A stretch of DNA of 64,000 nucleotides from Faecalicatena orotica (GCF_003149245.1 NZ_QGDL01000018.1:1-64000), one strand, 5' to 3'; numbered from the stretch's first letter, positions 8,565-18,349 are shown. Numbers and translations: made by a program. Notes: generated by a model not told the origin, from the letters alone.

Positions 8565-8969
8565 CTACATTGCTTCTTTTTCGAATCCGTGGTAAGACGC
8601 AATCCAATACATGATTAAAGAAATCAGCATGAAAACTGCTGAAAATACGTAAGACTTCACTGTCTCAAATCCGTACAGCCCGGATACTACATAACCAAGG
8701 GCATCTACCTGTGTTCGGAAGCTTAACACAAGCGCGGCTGCCACAAGAACGGCATCAGCCATTATCACCAGATTCACCGCTTTCCTCCCTCTTACAAATG
8801 CCAGAAACACAACTGCGGCGGCCTGAAGCAAAACGACTGCTGCCAGTAATGTCATAATAAGAGGTTCTGTATTCTTAGCCTGCCGGTACACAATGATGCC
8901 TGCCAGCGCCAGTACAGCTCCCAAAATACTGAAATAAAAACCAATTGCTTTATTCTCAAGATATTTCAT
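8565..8969 (-). CDS. Small four-helix membrane protein linked to the GH3 enzyme
   Basis: 134 residues, almost entirely hydrophobic, with four predicted transmembrane helices (about 10-27, 37-60, 66-85, 103-125) and short loops. No family recognised. Its start overlaps the 3' end of the GH3 gene by 14 bp, and its ribosome binding site (AAGGAGGAGAT) lies inside the GH3 coding region, so the two are translationally coupled. The GH3 protein has membrane anchors, so a role in holding or exporting it is plausible but unproven. Confidence 0.75.
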   Translation of the reverse strand: MKYLENKAIGFYFSILGAVLALAGIIVYRQAKNTEPLIMTLLAAVVLLQAAAVVFLAFVRGRKAVNLVIMADAVLVAAALVLSFRTQVDALGYVVSGLYGFETVKSYVFSAVFMLISLIMYWIASYHGFEKEAM

Positions 8970-11900
8970 TTACGATCTCCTCCTTTTTCTTACCTTTTTG
9001 TACAGAAGCTTTGAAAAACAAGAAAGCGAACACGAATGTCAGTACACCGAAAGCAATCTGCACTCCCAGCAGTGTTCCCTGCCACCAGGTCATAACCTTT
9101 ACATAACGGGTAGAACTTGTAATCGAATTCATCGTATTACTTTTCACGGTATTGTAGACAAAATATTTTATGTTATCTTTCATTCTCTGCTGGAAAACTG
9201 CATCCCCTGCGATCAGTTCCAGATTCTCTTTGGAAGTCATGGAGCCAATCTCCGAGGTTTCATATGCGGAAGTTGTCAGGCACCCGCCGCCTCCTCCAAA
9301 TATATTGTCTCTCCAGTTCATGTAATCCGCACCATTGACCATATCGGTTACGGTATAGCCTTCATATCCCCATTCCTCACGTGCAATCTGCATCTGCAGC
9401 CCTGCATGGGCCCCGGAGAAAACAGAGCCTACGCGGTTGAAACCAGTCATTACGCCCTGTGCATAATTGTTGGACATGACACCCTGGAAACACCGCAGCT
9501 CGTTTTCCCTTGCAGCCTGTTCTGTAAAGAATGTCGACGTACCGGAACGATTCAGTTCCTGATGGTTAAATGCATAATGCTTTGGCATCATCATTATTCC
9601 CTTACTTTGTCCGCCCCTGCACACCGCCTGCCCTAACAGGTTTGTCAACATTGCATCCTCTGAATAGTACTCATGGTTTCTGGAGCAGTAAGGAGACCGG
9701 TGCAGATTCAGTCCTGGTCCTGCAATAGAGTTTACATTCGCCCAGAGACCGTCTTCCCCGAACAATTCTCCTTCTCTTTCTGCAAGTTCCTTGTTAAATG
9801 CTGCCGCAACAACAGGTTCTGTAGGCATAGAACTCATGGAATACTGTGCGTAAGGATTGTCCTCTGGCACATAAGTCGGCTCATCTTTATTCGCATCTGT
9901 CCATCTGGTCTTATAACCTGCGATCTGGTCATAGCTGAAACCGATTGGGCCATCGTACCAAATTGCTTCTGTCAGGCCAATGGAATCTAATTTTTCAAAA
10001 TTCTTGTCTCCGGCTTTTTCGAGGAAATTTGCTGCTTCCTCCATAGTCAGCTGATCCAGCAGTTCGTCCCACTTAGGATCTGACAGCGGCAGTACCCCCT
10101 GATAGTTTCCGTCACCATCTGTGATAATAAAATCTACGGCACGCAGTCCGTTATCTGCACCCCATGTCACATCACCCGCACTGCCATTTCCGGTAAGTTC
10201 ATATGTAGAATTCGTCAGACCCTTCATCATTTCCTCGGTCGGAGTCAGTCCTTCTACACTTTTCCAGCCTTTTGACCAGTCTGTTCTGGTTGTATATTCT
10301 GCCGCATCCGGAATCTGTTTATTAATATCCGCATCCTGAAGTGTGTTCTCCACATTCACGGAATATGTCTCCTGATCTTCCTGCAGCGATACCTTTACAA
10401 CATTTTCTTTTTTTATTGTCTCATCCGTAGTTATCCGGGTCAAATTATCCGTTGTTCCGGTTTTATCCGCCAGAATATTGTTCAATGCCTCATGGGCGCC
10501 ATTCCCGACGGTAAAATAATATTCTCCTTCGTCCAGAACCCATGCACCCTGTGTGCCATTTGCTTTCACGGCATCTTCGTCATAACTTGCCAGATACTGC
10601 GGGTCAAAAGTGATCTCCAGCGTCTCGGATTCACCCGGTTCCAGCACCTTCGTTTTTCCAAAATCCAAAAGCTGTACGGCTGCCTTTTCTATGCCATTTT
10701 CCGTATACGGAGTCTGGACATAAAGCTGTGCCACGTCCTTGCCAGCCACGTCGCCGACATTGGTCACTGTAACTTTTGCCATACATTCTCCGCCTATGGA
10801 TACATCAACCGACTCCAGCTTCTGCTCAAATTTTGTATAAGAAAGTCCGTAACCGAAGGGATAGGTGACTTCATCCTCATAACTCCATGCGTTTCCGGTA
10901 GAAGCGCCTTCCGGTGAATCCGCATTTCCTTGTCCGAGAACTGTATCTTCATAACGTGTCTCATAATATTTATATCCAACATAAATCCCTTCTGTTTCTA
11001 CTACATACCAGTCTGCCTTATTCGTCTCGGTAAGCTCTGCGTCTGCTCCCGCTGTAGAATTGTTACTATATAAATACAGGCCGAAATTGTTCATAGACGG
11101 GGAAGAAGTAGCATTGGATGCATAGGTATCAGAAATATGGCCCGATGGATTCACATCCCCGGAAAGCACATCGCATACCCCCAGAAATCCATTCATTCCC
11201 GGCAGTCCTGTCCAAAGGATGGAGTCAATGTCCTGATCCTGTTTCAGTTCTTCAATTTCCATAGGCATATCTGAATTAATCAAGACAATGACTTTCCCAT
11301 TGCTGTTTTCCTTTGCCAATGCAATCATTTCCCTCTCATAAGCAGAGATAGCCAGCGGGCGCTCAAAGCTGTCCCCATTGGGATCCTTCATATTGATGCT
11401 GTAGTCAGCCGCTTCGGAACTGTCACGGGATAAAACAACGACCGCCGTCGTGTCTTTGGCAGATGCCAGCACATCATCCGTGTACAGACTGCCCGGTGCC
11501 TCTCCTACTAAGTAGCTGTCTGCCTCTTTATAAGATGCTGCAAAGGCAGGTGATAGACTGTGTCCCGGAACTTCATTTCCGAAGAAGGATGCCTTGCGGT
11601 AATAAGGCGCACATACATCACTTGCGTAAAATGCTTTCATACTCTCATTTACCTGAAAGCCCCTCTCCTCCATAGCCTCCTCAATTCCATAGGCGGTCTG
11701 TCCATGCTCTGCATCTGCCACAACAGAGGACCCGATCAACCCTGCCAGCCCGGGAAGGTGGCTGTTCAGCCCCCATAAAGTCACTTTCTCTGATCCTTTA
11801 TCTAACGGAAGGGCCTGATTCTCATTTTTGAACAACACAGATCCCTCCGAGGAAATCTCTGCGGCCAGTTCTTCTTTTGCCTTTACCAGTTCTTCCAGAC

Positions 11901-12096
11901 TGTCAAATTCGGAATCGTAATAGATACCGTCGCCGCTGCTTTCAGACTGCTCCATCCGATACCCGGTCGTCCCCAGCCGCGAATTAATAAAATCTGCTCT
12001 GGTATTTGCAATAGAGCCCCCGCCCACAGCAACTGCCAATAACGAAGCAATAACGGTTGTCAGGCACCGCCAGCGTTTTTCTGCACTTTGTTTCAT
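8956..12096 (-). CDS. Membrane-anchored GH3 glycoside hydrolase with permuted domain order
   Basis: 1046 residues from the ATG at 12096, chosen because GGAGGAAAAAGGA precedes it. Residues about 10-35 form a signal/anchor helix and about 1005-1030 a second one (WWQGTLLGVQIAFGVLTFVF) followed by a Lys-rich tail, so the enzyme should be extracellular and tethered at both ends. Domains are in the inverted GH3 order: the alpha/beta sandwich domain first (WGLNSH... about 110-380), then a fibronectin-III-like domain (PFGYGLSYTKFEQ onward), then the (beta/alpha)8 barrel with KHYAFNHQE and the nucleophile motif GYTVTDMVNG (Asp about 918). Beta-glucosidase-type activity on plant or host glycans is expected; the substrate is not readable. 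It is divergent from a membrane-anchored esterase and coupled to the small membrane protein downstream. Confidence 0.88.
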   Translation of the reverse strand: MKQSAEKRWRCLTTVIASLLAVAVGGGSIANTRADFINSRLGTTGYRMEQSESSGDGIYYDSEFDSLEELVKAKEELAAEISSEGSVLFKNENQALPLDKGSEKVTLWGLNSHLPGLAGLIGSSVVADAEHGQTAYGIEEAMEERGFQVNESMKAFYASDVCAPYYRKASFFGNEVPGHSLSPAFAASYKEADSYLVGEAPGSLYTDDVLASAKDTTAVVVLSRDSSEAADYSINMKDPNGDSFERPLAISAYEREMIALAKENSNGKVIVLINSDMPMEIEELKQDQDIDSILWTGLPGMNGFLGVCDVLSGDVNPSGHISDTYASNATSSPSMNNFGLYLYSNNSTAGADAELTETNKADWYVVETEGIYVGYKYYETRYEDTVLGQGNADSPEGASTGNAWSYEDEVTYPFGYGLSYTKFEQKLESVDVSIGGECMAKVTVTNVGDVAGKDVAQLYVQTPYTENGIEKAAVQLLDFGKTKVLEPGESETLEITFDPQYLASYDEDAVKANGTQGAWVLDEGEYYFTVGNGAHEALNNILADKTGTTDNLTRITTDETIKKENVVKVSLQEDQETYSVNVENTLQDADINKQIPDAAEYTTRTDWSKGWKSVEGLTPTEEMMKGLTNSTYELTGNGSAGDVTWGADNGLRAVDFIITDGDGNYQGVLPLSDPKWDELLDQLTMEEAANFLEKAGDKNFEKLDSIGLTEAIWYDGPIGFSYDQIAGYKTRWTDANKDEPTYVPEDNPYAQYSMSSMPTEPVVAAAFNKELAEREGELFGEDGLWANVNSIAGPGLNLHRSPYCSRNHEYYSEDAMLTNLLGQAVCRGGQSKGIMMMPKHYAFNHQELNRSGTSTFFTEQAARENELRCFQGVMSNNYAQGVMTGFNRVGSVFSGAHAGLQMQIAREEWGYEGYTVTDMVNGADYMNWRDNIFGGGGGCLTTSAYETSEIGSMTSKENLELIAGDAVFQQRMKDNIKYFVYNTVKSNTMNSITSSTRYVKVMTWWQGTLLGVQIAFGVLTFVFAFLFFKASVQKGKKKEEIVNEIS

Positions 12097-12186
12097 TTCC
12101 TTTTTCCTCCTTTTTGCTTTGGTTTTCCTACCTTGTGCCCATTGTAGCAGGAAAGCACAGCCGTGCACGTTTCAGGCAATTTTGAC

Positions 12187-12243
12187 CAAAAATCCGGCAA
12201 AAATGACATTTACAATCCGATTATGCCAAAAATGCGGTCACTT
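12187..12243. repeat. Three CAAAAAT repeats in the GH3/esterase divergent promoter region
   Basis: CAAAAAT occurs at 12187-12193, 12198-12204 and 12237-12243, i.e. 11 and 39 bp apart, within the region between the two divergent start codons. A regulator-binding array is possible. The motif is short and AT-rich, so chance is not excluded. Confidence 0.3.
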
Positions 12244-12321
12244 TTGCCAGCAACAGCATACCGCGGCGGTTTGTGATACAATGTCTATGTACTATTTCAT
12301 TGAAAGGAAAAATAAGAAAGT

Positions 12322-13623
12322 ATGAAAGACAGAAATATTATTTTACAGAAACTTACGACAATTGCCTTTGCCGTAATACTTCTGGCAGGGATTTATATTA
12401 TAATAGAACAGCTGTTGCTGAAAGAAATGGTTTCCGCTCTGAATATTTGTTTCGTTGAATCTATACTATGTTTGACTGCCTATTGTGCATGGAAGAGTCA
12501 TGTTTCCTATATATTTCTCCCAGCAGCCATCGGCAGTGTTATTTTATTGTTCTGCACCTGTTTTCTGGGAGTCACCCCTATAGATAAACGTTATCTGGTA
12601 CAGGCTGCCGCCGCAATTACAGCCCTGATATCCGGCACCGCAGTCTGGCTGCCCAAACGCAGAGTTTTGTCCCTCCGGTCTGTACCAAAAGGCGCTGCCG
12701 CTGCCGTACTTCTTCTCACAGCATTTTCTCTCTGCTTTTGGGGCATCAATACATATCTGCACAAACAAAACATGACAGGTGCAGGAAAAAATATCTGGGC
12801 AGTACCTTCCGTATATGACCATACACCGGAAGAACAGGCCGGAACTCTTGAGAAAATCGATTACCAGACCAAAGCCTATGCCACCGATCACAGAACGGTA
12901 ACAAAAAGTGCATATGTATATCTGCCCTTCGGCTATGATCCTGAGAAATCTTATAACATACTTTACCTGATGCACGGGACCGGTGATGACGAATCCTACT
13001 GGCTGGAGAAAAATGCCTATAACAAACTTATGGTGGACCGGATGACGGCGAATGGCATTATCGGGCCTATGATTATCGTAACACCAAGCTTCTATGTAGA
13101 AGACGACTGCGCCGGTGATTTGGACCAGCTCACTTATTCCTTTCAGGACGAATTGCGAAATGACCTGATGCCAGCAGTGGAAGGCACCTATTCCACCTAT
13201 GCCGAAAGCTGTGATACGGATGGCTTTACCGCCAGCAGGGACCACCGGGCTTTTGCCGGATTATCCAGAGGAGCTGTAACAACACTCCATTCCGCCCTGT
13301 GCGGCAGTTTGGATTACTTTTCATGGTTTGGCGCATTCAGCGGCAGCCGGACAGACGGAGCCTATTTGAAGGAAACCATACAAACGGACAGCCTGAAAGA
13401 TTACCCTATCCATTGTTTCTATATAACCAGTGGCAGCTATGATTTTGCACTTTCAGGTCAAATCGCGGATTACCGCTCCATACTGGATACAGAACCACGG
13501 CTAAAAGAAGGCGTAAACACCACTTTTGACGTGTTTCCCATGCGCTACCACTCCACAGGGGCATGGCATCTGGCTTTATATAATTTCCTGCCGCAGATAT
13601 TTCTTGACTCTTTAATTAATTAA
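12322..13623 (+). CDS. Esterase D/feruloyl-esterase-type hydrolase with N-terminal membrane domain
   Basis: 433 residues. The first ~150 residues hold about five hydrophobic helices, followed by an alpha/beta-hydrolase of the esterase-D/XynZ-type feruloyl esterase family: YVYLPFGYDPEKSYNILYLMHG (about 190), nucleophile elbow GLSRG (about 314) and the likely catalytic His in RYHSTGAWH (about 415). The membrane domain should place the esterase outside the cell, beside the anchored GH3 enzyme encoded divergently, so the pair may de-esterify and hydrolyse the same acylated plant glycan or glycoside. Its 3' end overlaps the convergent activase gene by 4 bp, with no room for a terminator. Confidence 0.8.
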   Translation: MKDRNIILQKLTTIAFAVILLAGIYIIIEQLLLKEMVSALNICFVESILCLTAYCAWKSHVSYIFLPAAIGSVILLFCTCFLGVTPIDKRYLVQAAAAITALISGTAVWLPKRRVLSLRSVPKGAAAAVLLLTAFSLCFWGINTYLHKQNMTGAGKNIWAVPSVYDHTPEEQAGTLEKIDYQTKAYATDHRTVTKSAYVYLPFGYDPEKSYNILYLMHGTGDDESYWLEKNAYNKLMVDRMTANGIIGPMIIVTPSFYVEDDCAGDLDQLTYSFQDELRNDLMPAVEGTYSTYAESCDTDGFTASRDHRAFAGLSRGAVTTLHSALCGSLDYFSWFGAFSGSRTDGAYLKETIQTDSLKDYPIHCFYITSGSYDFALSGQIADYRSILDTEPRLKEGVNTTFDVFPMRYHSTGAWHLALYNFLPQIFLDSLIN

Positions 13624-14579
13624 AATTTACACATTTCCACTCCGCAGCTGCCTGCCACCATATTTAATTTCTCCATTTTTTCATCAGACAAAGCGGCTGT
13701 TTCTCCCATGTCATACTCCCTTCCCAATGCCTGATACTTGCCTCGTCCCAGCTTATGGTAAGGGAGCAGTTCATATCCGGCCACGCTCCCTTTTGCACCT
13801 CCTATAAATGTCCCAATCCTTTGTATCTCATCTTCGGAATCGTTAAACCCCGGAATAACAGGTGTTCTGGCTACTAATTCAAAGGAATACTTATCTGCCA
13901 GTTCTGCCATTAAGCAAAAATTATCCAGAATCTGTCTGTTCCCAGAACCTGTCCATAACTTATGTTTCTCGTCATTCATAGATTTTAAATCGAAAAATAC
14001 CATATTTACATAGGGTGCGATACTTATTATATCTTCTGCCTTCCCTGTCCCGCATGTCTCAATTGCTGTATTTATCCAATTAGCCTGAAGAGATTCAAGT
14101 AATGCAGCGAGAAAATCCGGCTGTGACAGAGGTTCCCCACCCGAAACAGTCACGCCGCCCCCGCTTTTCAGATAGAAAGCCATATCCCGTTTTGCCCGGG
14201 TGACTACTTCTCCTACTGTCATCCTTTCACCGCTTATTTTTCTGCATCCTGCATAACATTGAGCCACACATGGAAATGTAGTATCCCGGTCTGCACATTT
14301 TCCGCAGATTTCCCGGTCAGGCACAGGGGAATCTGCAAGCGCGCCATAAGGACAACTTTCTATGCACGCACCACATGCGATGCAGGTATCCGGGAAAAAC
14401 ATCAGTTCACGCCCGGACTTTTGTGTCTCAGGGTTACAGCACCACCTGCACCGCAGGGGACAGCCTTTTAAAAATACAGTCGTCCGCACTCCTAAACCGT
14501 CATTCAGGGCATAACGCTCAATATTTGCAATCAGGCCTGTTCTTTCTTCTATGCTCTTATTTATTCTGGTCTGAACCAT
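13620..14579 (-). CDS. Glycyl-radical enzyme activating protein (radical SAM activase)
   Basis: 319 residues from the ATG at 14579 (a GTG lies one codon earlier). Radical SAM motif CPLRCRWC (Cys41, Cys45, Cys48, numbered from the GTG) of the PflA/activase type with CxxxCxxC spacing. It is followed by an inserted two-cluster ferredoxin domain (CIACGACIESCPYG, Cys67-77; second Cys set 93-113) that separates dehydratase/lyase-type activases from the short PflA, and by the SAM-binding GGEP motif (SGGEPLSQP). It installs the glycyl radical by H abstraction using SAM. It is the last gene of the glycyl-radical operon, 15 bp after the permease. Its target must be Gly57 of the separate 81-aa subunit encoded in the same operon. 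Confidence 0.93.
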   Translation of the reverse strand: MVQTRINKSIEERTGLIANIERYALNDGLGVRTTVFLKGCPLRCRWCCNPETQKSGRELMFFPDTCIACGACIESCPYGALADSPVPDREICGKCADRDTTFPCVAQCYAGCRKISGERMTVGEVVTRAKRDMAFYLKSGGGVTVSGGEPLSQPDFLAALLESLQANWINTAIETCGTGKAEDIISIAPYVNMVFFDLKSMNDEKHKLWTGSGNRQILDNFCLMAELADKYSFELVARTPVIPGFNDSEDEIQRIGTFIGGAKGSVAGYELLPYHKLGRGKYQALGREYDMGETAALSDEKMEKLNMVAGSCGVEMCKF

Positions 14580-14594
14580 CACTTCACCGCTTTC

Positions 14595-15545
14595 TTAATC
14601 ATTACGGTTGGCAAGTACAGCCGCTACAATAATAATCCCTTTAAATACCATCTGCGGATATGAGGCAATTCCCAACAGATTCATCACATTCATCAGGATC
14701 CCCATTAAAAATGCCCCGATTAAAGTCTTAACTGCACTCCCTGTACCGCCTGACAGGGCGGCTCCTCCGATTACAACGGATGCAATCGCATCTAACTCAT
14801 AGCCATCCCCTACTGTGGCCGTCCCCATGCTTAAACGTCCCGCAAGAATCATTCCTGCCATCCCGAAAAGGAATCCCCCGATTGCATAGACTGCCACAAG
14901 ATATCCCTTTACATTAATTCCTGCAAGCCTCGCTGTCTCCTGGTTTCCGCCGATTGCATACAGTCCCCTGCCATACTTGGTCTTATTTAAAACGAAAAGT
15001 ACGATAAGGAATACTACAATCATAATAAAAATCGGGGTCGGTATGAACAGGACAGACCCTTGGATAAACTCTGGCCAGAATGTCCCGTCAATTCTTCGGT
15101 TTTCCCCAACCTGATACATGTAAGCAAGCCCTTTTAAGATAGAAGTCATCGCAAGTGTCACAATGAAGGGGGCCACCTTTGCATAAGCTACAAGGACTCC
15201 AGTGATACAGCCAAACAGGACTCCCAAAGCTCCAACAGCCACGATCGCTGCCGGTCCCATCCCATTCTGGATAAATCCCGCCGTCAGACATACGCAGATA
15301 CATACATAAGAACCTACAGAAAGGTCAATTCCACCGGTAATGATAATCATGAGCATACCCAGTGCACAGATTGCAGAAATGGAATTCGTTATAAGTACTG
15401 ATGTGATATTTCCAACTGTTAAGAATACCGGTGTTGCAAAACAACTGAAAATAAATATGATGATAAATGCAATAATTACAAAATTATTTTTTATAAATTT
15501 TCCTGCTTTAAAATGATCCGTCTTTCCGCCGCCTATTTTCTCCAT
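14595..15545 (-). CDS. Ribose-type ABC transporter permease
   Basis: 316 residues from the ATG at 15545, chosen because AGGAGGAATCAGGGT precedes it. About eight to ten transmembrane helices with RbsC/BPD_transp_2 motifs: GGIDLSVGS (about 76), GRGLYAIGGNQETARLAGI (about 215) and the typical C-terminal GIASYPQMVFKGIIIV. It is the inner-membrane pore of the importer with the ATPase encoded 13 bp upstream and the lipoprotein binding protein before that. Rbs-type importers take up pentoses, hexoses, polyols or related small hydroxylated molecules; here it should import the substrate, or a precursor, of the co-encoded glycyl-radical enzyme. Confidence 0.93.
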   Translation of the reverse strand: MEKIGGGKTDHFKAGKFIKNNFVIIAFIIIFIFSCFATPVFLTVGNITSVLITNSISAICALGMLMIIITGGIDLSVGSYVCICVCLTAGFIQNGMGPAAIVAVGALGVLFGCITGVLVAYAKVAPFIVTLAMTSILKGLAYMYQVGENRRIDGTFWPEFIQGSVLFIPTPIFIMIVVFLIVLFVLNKTKYGRGLYAIGGNQETARLAGINVKGYLVAVYAIGGFLFGMAGMILAGRLSMGTATVGDGYELDAIASVVIGGAALSGGTGSAVKTLIGAFLMGILMNVMNLLGIASYPQMVFKGIIIVAAVLANRND

Positions 15546-15558
15546 ACCCTGATTCCTC

Positions 15559-17079
15559 CTAACAATTTGCCGTATTCGTTGCATATTTCATAATATTTTC
15601 TTCTGTCAGCATTCCTTTATGAAGTTCCCCCGTCAGACTGCCCTCACTCATGATGTACACCCGGTCACTCATGCCGATGACTTCAGGCAGGTCAGAAGAA
15701 ATCATAATAATTGCCACACCTGCTTCTGCCAGTTCTTTCATAATTGTGTATATCTCGTATTTTGCTCCCACATCAACGCCTCTGGTCGGCTCGTCCAAAA
15801 TCAGGATTCTGGGGTTTGTTGCAAGCCATTTTGCCAGTACTGCTTTCTGCTGGTTACCGCCGCTCAAGCTTTTTACTGGATGATACATACCCACCGTCTT
15901 AATTTTCAGTTCATTTATAAACTTTTCCGTAAGTGTGGTCTCCATCCTCCTGTTGAGCATATGGCGGGCCCGTACTTTATCCAATGCTGCCAGGCTGCAG
16001 TTAAAACACAGTGACTGGTCAACGATTAATCCGTTCCCTTTTCTGTCCTCAGTGACAAACCCGATTCCTGCCCGGATTGCTTCCTTCGGGCTCTTAAAAT
16101 GAACCTCCCGGCCATCCAGCAAGATCTTCCCTTTGCCGGTTATCCGGTATCCGCCTGTTACCGCCATCATTAGTTCTGTCCTGCCAGCCCCAAGAAGCCC
16201 TGAGATTCCTACGATTTCGCCCCGGCAAAATTTCATGTTGACATGACTGACTATATTCTTTCCCTCATATTCAGGATGGCGTACGCAATAATCCTGGATT
16301 TCCAGTATGACCTCCCCAGCCTTAGTTTCCATATCCGGATACATGTTCTTCAATTCCCGCCCTATCATATAAGAAACAAGGCTATCTGTAGTCAGCTCAG
16401 ATGTCTTTTTTGTCACAATCATTTTTCCGTCTCTCATAACAGATACGGTATCTGTCAGTTTGAATATTTCTTCCAGCCTATGACTGATATAAATAATCGT
16501 AATGCCGTCTTCTTTTAAATCCTTTAGAATACGGAACAGGATTTCTGTCTCTCTGTCTGTAAGGGGAGCCGTCGGCTCATCCAAGATCAGGACCCGCCCG
16601 CCCATCATGATTGCCTTTGCAATCTCAACCAATTGCTGCTGCCCGACGCTTAAATACTTTACCTTCGATTTCACGTCAATTGAAAGTGACAGCCTTTCCA
16701 GTGCCTCTTCTGCCTTCCCATAGATTGTTTTCCAGTCAATCCCCGTGCGGTTTTTGGGCAGATGTCCCAGAAATACATTCTCCGCAACACTGATTTCCGG
16801 TATCAGCGCCAGTTCCTGATGTACCATGACAATGCCAGCTTTATTTGCATCATCGGGGCTGGTAAGCTTTACCTGTTTTCCTTTTACCCACACACTGCCC
16901 TCATATGTATGATGAGAAAAACTGCCGCTTAAAACGTTCATCAATGTAGATTTACCCGCGCCATTTTCACCTATCAATGCATGGATTTCTCCTTCTTCCA
17001 CTTTAAGGGACACATCATCTATCGCTTTCACTCCGGAAAATGCTTTTGTTATCTGCTTCATTTCAACTGCAAGCCCCAT
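15559..17079 (-). CDS. Ribose/galactose-type ABC transporter ATPase (two NBDs)
   Basis: 506 residues from the ATG at 17079, which has AGGAGG 6 nt upstream; earlier in-frame starts sit on or before that site. Two fused nucleotide-binding domains as in RbsA/MglA. NBD1 has Walker A GENGAGKST, signature LSVGQQQ and Walker B LILDEPTAPLT. NBD2 has the degenerate Walker A GLLGAGRTE, signature LSGGNQQK and LILDEPTRGVD, a normal feature of this family. It powers the importer with the downstream permease. A divergent operon encodes a catalytically dead homologue (23788-25185) whose segments align with every motif named here. Confidence 0.94.
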   Translation of the reverse strand: MGLAVEMKQITKAFSGVKAIDDVSLKVEEGEIHALIGENGAGKSTLMNVLSGSFSHHTYEGSVWVKGKQVKLTSPDDANKAGIVMVHQELALIPEISVAENVFLGHLPKNRTGIDWKTIYGKAEEALERLSLSIDVKSKVKYLSVGQQQLVEIAKAIMMGGRVLILDEPTAPLTDRETEILFRILKDLKEDGITIIYISHRLEEIFKLTDTVSVMRDGKMIVTKKTSELTTDSLVSYMIGRELKNMYPDMETKAGEVILEIQDYCVRHPEYEGKNIVSHVNMKFCRGEIVGISGLLGAGRTELMMAVTGGYRITGKGKILLDGREVHFKSPKEAIRAGIGFVTEDRKGNGLIVDQSLCFNCSLAALDKVRARHMLNRRMETTLTEKFINELKIKTVGMYHPVKSLSGGNQQKAVLAKWLATNPRILILDEPTRGVDVGAKYEIYTIMKELAEAGVAIIMISSDLPEVIGMSDRVYIMSEGSLTGELHKGMLTEENIMKYATNTANC

Positions 17080-17130
17080 ATCCATCCTCCTTTTCAACTA
17101 TGCTCCGTTTGTTCCACTGCTCCATTTACG

Positions 17131-17156
17131 AAAAGACCGTTTTTAGGCGGTCTTTT
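17131..17156 (-). terminator. Intercistronic hairpin between binding-protein and ATPase genes
   Basis: Minus-strand AAAAGACCG...CGGTCTTTT, a 9-bp perfect stem with an 8-nt loop ending in a U-run, in the 97-bp gap after the binding-protein gene. Partial terminators here are common in ABC importer operons and would keep binding-protein mRNA more abundant than ATPase/permease mRNA. Confidence 0.65.
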
Positions 17157-17176
17157 CCTTTACCCGTTCAATAGGG

Positions 17177-18286
17177 TTAATATGTGGAGTCCGCGTCGTA
17201 CACATCATCTACATTACTCTTTGTGTAACATGTATTCGGCACGTTGAAAGTGGCCGGAGTGGTAACGCCCGATGCCTGCTTTGCTGCAAGATATACCGCC
17301 CATTTCCCCATGATTCTCGGGTCATTTGATACTGTTGCAACAACACCTTTATCACCATCTTTAATCCATTTCAGGACTGATTTTCTGCCATCTATTGACG
17401 TGATCATGATTTTGCCTGTTTTTCCAGCCGACTCTATTGCAGGAACAACTCCCTGACATCCACCGTCACATGCACTGAAGATAATATCCAAATCAGGGTT
17501 TGCCTGCAGGACATCCGTTGTAACTGTCATTGCAGGTTCCGGCTGCCAGTTATAATACTGGTATGCAACGATGTCCAAGTTAGATTTGCCATACTTCTCA
17601 AGCATATAATCGTTGTAACCATTAATCTGTCCCCATCTTCTTAAATCAGATTCTTTTTCCTGAGCGGCAGCGGATAAAACCAACGCTTTTACAGAATCTT
17701 TCCAGCCATATTTTTCATCAAAAGCTTTTGCAAGCTCAAAACCTCCCTGATATCCACTATTTTCTACATCTGCCGAAACAAACGTAAACGGGGCAGCCTC
17801 TTCGCTCATTGCACTATTTACGACTGTCAGAGGAATACCGGCGTCATGTACCTTCTGGATTGCAGGGAGAAGACCTGAAGAATCCTTCGGGTTAACAATG
17901 ATTGCATCCACTTTCATATTAACTGCCGTTTCAATGTCCCCCATCTGCTTCGTAATATCGTCTTCTCCATCGTATACAGTCAGTTTTACTCCAAGATGGT
18001 CTGCCTCAATCTGTGCTACCTTGACAAGCTGCTCATACCACTCGGAACCAGCGATATTTCTCTGGGAAAGTGCAATCTGCAGCCCTTCAAACTCATTTTC
18101 TTCCCCCACAGGTTCTTCCGGAAGGGTATTCAGCATCTCATTCGACGGTGTAAAACTTTCCCCCGTTGATTTACTGGCTGCTGTATTTTTTGTGTCAGCA
18201 TTCTTTTTCTCGCTGGCGCTCTGGCATGCAGCTAAAGTTCCCATCATACATACACACAGTAATACACTCAATATCTTCTTTTTCAT
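17177..18286 (-). CDS. Sugar ABC transporter substrate-binding lipoprotein (RbsB-like)
   Basis: 369 residues. Lipoprotein signal peptide with lipobox LAAC (Cys21), a low-complexity Lys/Ser/Thr linker to about 60, then a periplasmic-binding-protein fold of the RbsB/peripla_BP_4 type (LQIALSQRNIAGSEWYEQLVKVAQIEAD, VDAIIVNPKDSSGL, DGGCQGVVPAIESAGKTGKIMITSIDG). It captures the transported ligand outside the membrane for the importer encoded downstream. Gene order (radical enzyme, radical domain, binding protein, ATPase, permease, activase) puts the importer inside the radical-enzyme operon, implying direct coupling of uptake and radical catabolism. The ligand cannot be read from sequence. Confidence 0.93.
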   Translation of the reverse strand: MKKKILSVLLCVCMMGTLAACQSASEKKNADTKNTAASKSTGESFTPSNEMLNTLPEEPVGEENEFEGLQIALSQRNIAGSEWYEQLVKVAQIEADHLGVKLTVYDGEDDITKQMGDIETAVNMKVDAIIVNPKDSSGLLPAIQKVHDAGIPLTVVNSAMSEEAAPFTFVSADVENSGYQGGFELAKAFDEKYGWKDSVKALVLSAAAQEKESDLRRWGQINGYNDYMLEKYGKSNLDIVAYQYYNWQPEPAMTVTTDVLQANPDLDIIFSACDGGCQGVVPAIESAGKTGKIMITSIDGRKSVLKWIKDGDKGVVATVSNDPRIMGKWAVYLAAKQASGVTTPATFNVPNTCYTKSNVDDVYDADSTY

Positions 18287-18349
18287 ATTTTTTACCTCCT
18301 CGTTTTACAGAACTCTTTTTACCTTCGCATTTTTTCATGTACAAGATCC

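Noticed and set aside
12544-13245. A 233-aa minus-strand frame inside the esterase gene
   Set aside because: Antisense to a gene with an intact nucleophile elbow; no start signal or recognisable domain.
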